NCBI GenBank assembly: GCA_945889445.1
Contig: CAMDBX010000001.1
Span: forward strand, 62,001-126,000
Reading direction: 5' to 3'
Source: Rhizobium sp. Q54
GTDB lineage: Bacteria > Pseudomonadota > Alphaproteobacteria > Rhizobiales > Aestuariivirgaceae
Length of the DNA: 64,000 nucleotides
Every line of letters begins with the position of its first letter. Positions within the stretch are counted from its first letter, which is position 1. Both the position numbers and the translations under genes were made by a program. Under the pieces are notes generated by a model. It had not been told where the DNA came from, searched no databases, and saw only the letters and a list, made by a program, of their open reading frames with translations. Shown piece by piece: positions 62,662 through 64,000 of the stretch.

Positions 62662-63822
62662 ATGACGAAGCTTACACCCGCGCAGGAAACCATGCGCGCA
62701 GCGGCGCTGTCGCGCCGTACCCTTATGAAATCGGCCGTCGCCCTCGGCGCCATCGGTCTCGCTGGCCCGCTCTACACCAAGAATGCGCTCTCCTCCTCGG
62801 GCGAGCTGAACCTGCTTATGTGGTCGGACGAATTCCCCGCTCCGGTTCTCGAGAACTTCGAGAAGGCCTCGGGCATCAAGGTGAACCAGACCCCGTTCTC
62901 GCAGAACGAAGAGCAGATCAACAAGCTGCAGGCCACCGGCGGCGAAGGCTTCGACCTCTGCCAGCCCACGCGTGACCGCGCCCCCCAGTTCAAGGAACTG
63001 GGCGTGCTCGCTCCCTTCGACATGGCCAAGCTGAAGAACGTCGGCAACATCATCCCCGGCCTGCTGGCCAGCTCCAAGGAGCTCTGGGAATGGGATGGCG
63101 GTCTCCATCACCTGCCGCACCTCTGGGGTTCGGAAGCCATCTCGTGGCGCACCGATCTCTACAAGGGCAACCCGGCCGAGCTCAGCTACGGCTCGCTGTG
63201 GGGTGATGACGTCAAGGGCCACGTCCAGGGCCGCCCGCACTCGCTGCTCCTCGGCATCGGCCTGTGGATGGATGCCTCGGGCAAGCTGCCCTCCAACCGC
63301 ATGCTTGACGCGTTCAAGGATCCGGACAGCTTCAAGAAGATCTACGACCAGTTGCTCCCCTTCGCCATCGAGCACAAGCCCTGGATCAAGCAGTTCTGGG
63401 ATTCAGCCGACAACACCAAGTCGGGCCTGATGGAGAACGACGTGTGGATCGGCCAGACCTGGGATGGCCCCGTGCTGTCGCTCAAGAAGGAAGGCAAGCC
63501 CGTGTCCTACCAGGCGCCGAAGGAAGGCGCCATTGCATGGCTCGACGGCCTGTCGCTCGTCAAGGCAGCCAAGAACACCGATCAGGTCTATGCCCTGCTC
63601 GAATACCTGCAGACGCCGGAAGTCTCCGCCGCTGCCGCTGAGGGCTCGGGCTACAACCCGACCGTCACTGGCGCCGACGCGCTGCTCTCGCCGGCCGCCA
63701 AGGCGAACTTCCAGGAGTCCTTCCCCGGCGACGCGCTGGCCAACCTGTGGCACCGCCCGGCCGAGCCGTCCTGGTTCGGCGAGCTGCGCACGCAGTACGC
63801 GGACAAGTTCAAGGCCGCCTGA
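62662..63822 (+). CDS. Tat-exported PotD-like substrate-binding protein
   Basis: A 386-aa periplasmic binding protein of ABC transporters for spermidine/putrescine or similar cations. The N-terminus carries a twin-arginine motif (SRRTLMKS, residues ~17-24) followed by a hydrophobic stretch, so it is exported by Tat. The mature part has LNLLMWSDEFPAPVLENFEKASGIKV and GEGFDLCQPTRD, typical of PotD/PotF-like proteins. A RBS (GGAGGA) is 9 nt upstream. A strong terminator follows, then the start of the next gene. Confidence 0.88.
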   Translation: MTKLTPAQETMRAAALSRRTLMKSAVALGAIGLAGPLYTKNALSSSGELNLLMWSDEFPAPVLENFEKASGIKVNQTPFSQNEEQINKLQATGGEGFDLCQPTRDRAPQFKELGVLAPFDMAKLKNVGNIIPGLLASSKELWEWDGGLHHLPHLWGSEAISWRTDLYKGNPAELSYGSLWGDDVKGHVQGRPHSLLLGIGLWMDASGKLPSNRMLDAFKDPDSFKKIYDQLLPFAIEHKPWIKQFWDSADNTKSGLMENDVWIGQTWDGPVLSLKKEGKPVSYQAPKEGAIAWLDGLSLVKAAKNTDQVYALLEYLQTPEVSAAAAEGSGYNPTVTGADALLSPAAKANFQESFPGDALANLWHRPAEPSWFGELRTQYADKFKAA

Positions 63823-63842
63823 TCGGCGTCACGACACTTTGC

Positions 63843-63876
63843 AACCAGCCCCGCATCGCGGGGCTGGTTCTTTTTC
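63843..63876 (+). terminator. rho-independent terminator after the PotD-like gene
   Basis: A perfect 12-bp stem (63843-63854 with 63858-63869), 3-nt loop ATC, followed by CTTTTTC. It separates the binding-protein gene from the next gene, so binding protein may be made in excess over the transporter. Confidence 0.9.
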
Positions 63877-63979
63877 AGGCAATGGTTGGCCCTACTTGAA
63901 TTGTGTGGGTCTTCGATAGAAATTCGGTCAGAGGTCGCGTAAGACGACCCCCGGAACAGACAGCAGGGGTGGTGAGCGC

Positions 63980-64000
63980 ATGAGCGCCGGCGTAGAACTT
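63980..64000 (+). CDS. first codons of next gene, probably an ABC transporter component
   Basis: ATG at 63980 (MSAGVEL...) follows a GGTGAG-like RBS and runs to the window end. Seven codons are too few for identification. Its place after a PotD-like gene and terminator suggests the ATPase (PotA-like) of the same transporter. Confidence 0.45.

Overview
The window looks like chromosomal DNA of an alphaproteobacterium, most probably a member of the Hyphomicrobiales (Rhizobiales) or a close relative. Evidence: GC-rich coding DNA; the conserved blocks prs-rplY-pth-ychF and lgt-MidA/NDUFAF7-pgeF; BA14K-type small secreted proteins; a UbiK/BMFP gene divergent from lgt; a PetP/PetR-like MarR plus OmpR pair; and GANTC (CcrM-type) sites. 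I see no rRNA, tRNA, CRISPR, prophage, transposase or plasmid function. Many genes overlap by 4 bp (ATGA or GTGA), so translational coupling is common.

Layout. 1-2326 (-): cytochrome bc1 genes petABC, with petC cut by the window edge. 2501-6064: trmL, a TadG-like pilus-assembly gene broken by a 20-bp tandem duplication, hemF and apt. 6233-16139 (-): two MaoC-like genes, ychF-pth-rplY-prs, a lipoprotein and an M24 peptidase-like protein, pgeF, a MidA-type methyltransferase and lgt. 16248-18817 (+): ubiK, a YbjN-domain protein, proC, a CsaA-like protein and a NUDIX hydrolase. 18818-19276 holds no gene but carries palindromic repeats and an orphan promoter. 19277-22310 (-): a MarR/response regulator/histidine kinase operon ending in a small unknown gene, divergent from ilvE. 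23447-27645 (+): two small secreted proteins, a GMC oxidoreductase and an exported amidohydrolase. 27653-36515 (-): pseudouridine synthase, moaD, pgsA, uvrC, two BA14K genes (one with an in-frame TGA), folB with a pteridine-reductase-like SDR and a cupin, then cca, a CoA pyrophosphatase and DUF1285. 36608-43338 (+): a MoxR / DUF58 / BatA-DUF4159 / vWA membrane operon.

44612-54364 is the most distinctive region. It encodes an almost complete bacterial ceramide (sphingolipid) pathway of the Caulobacter type. Acyl-AMP ligase, dedicated acyl carrier protein, serine palmitoyltransferase and an epimerase-like ceramide reductase lie on the minus strand. A GNAT-like ceramide synthase and a DAG-kinase-like ceramide kinase candidate lie on the plus strand. 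Between the last two are a metallophosphoesterase and a pair of LptF/LptG-type permeases with no other LPS-transport gene in view, suggesting a dedicated sphingolipid export branch. A fatty-acid-hydroxylase-superfamily protein follows at 56531.

54532-61317 (-) holds a tail-anchored protein, a 55-aa ORF, a stand-alone Ada zinc domain, an SDR, the hydroxylase, a frameshifted AbrB-family transporter, a HAD phosphatase, an FAD oxidoreductase and a BKACE/DUF849 enzyme. The window ends with a GGDEF protein and a Tat-exported PotD-like binding protein, then the first codons of the next gene, probably the rest of a polyamine-type ABC transporter.

Three genes (TadG-like, BA14K-2, AbrB) are each broken by one small lesion and otherwise look intact. 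They are recent mutations, switchable states or sequence errors.
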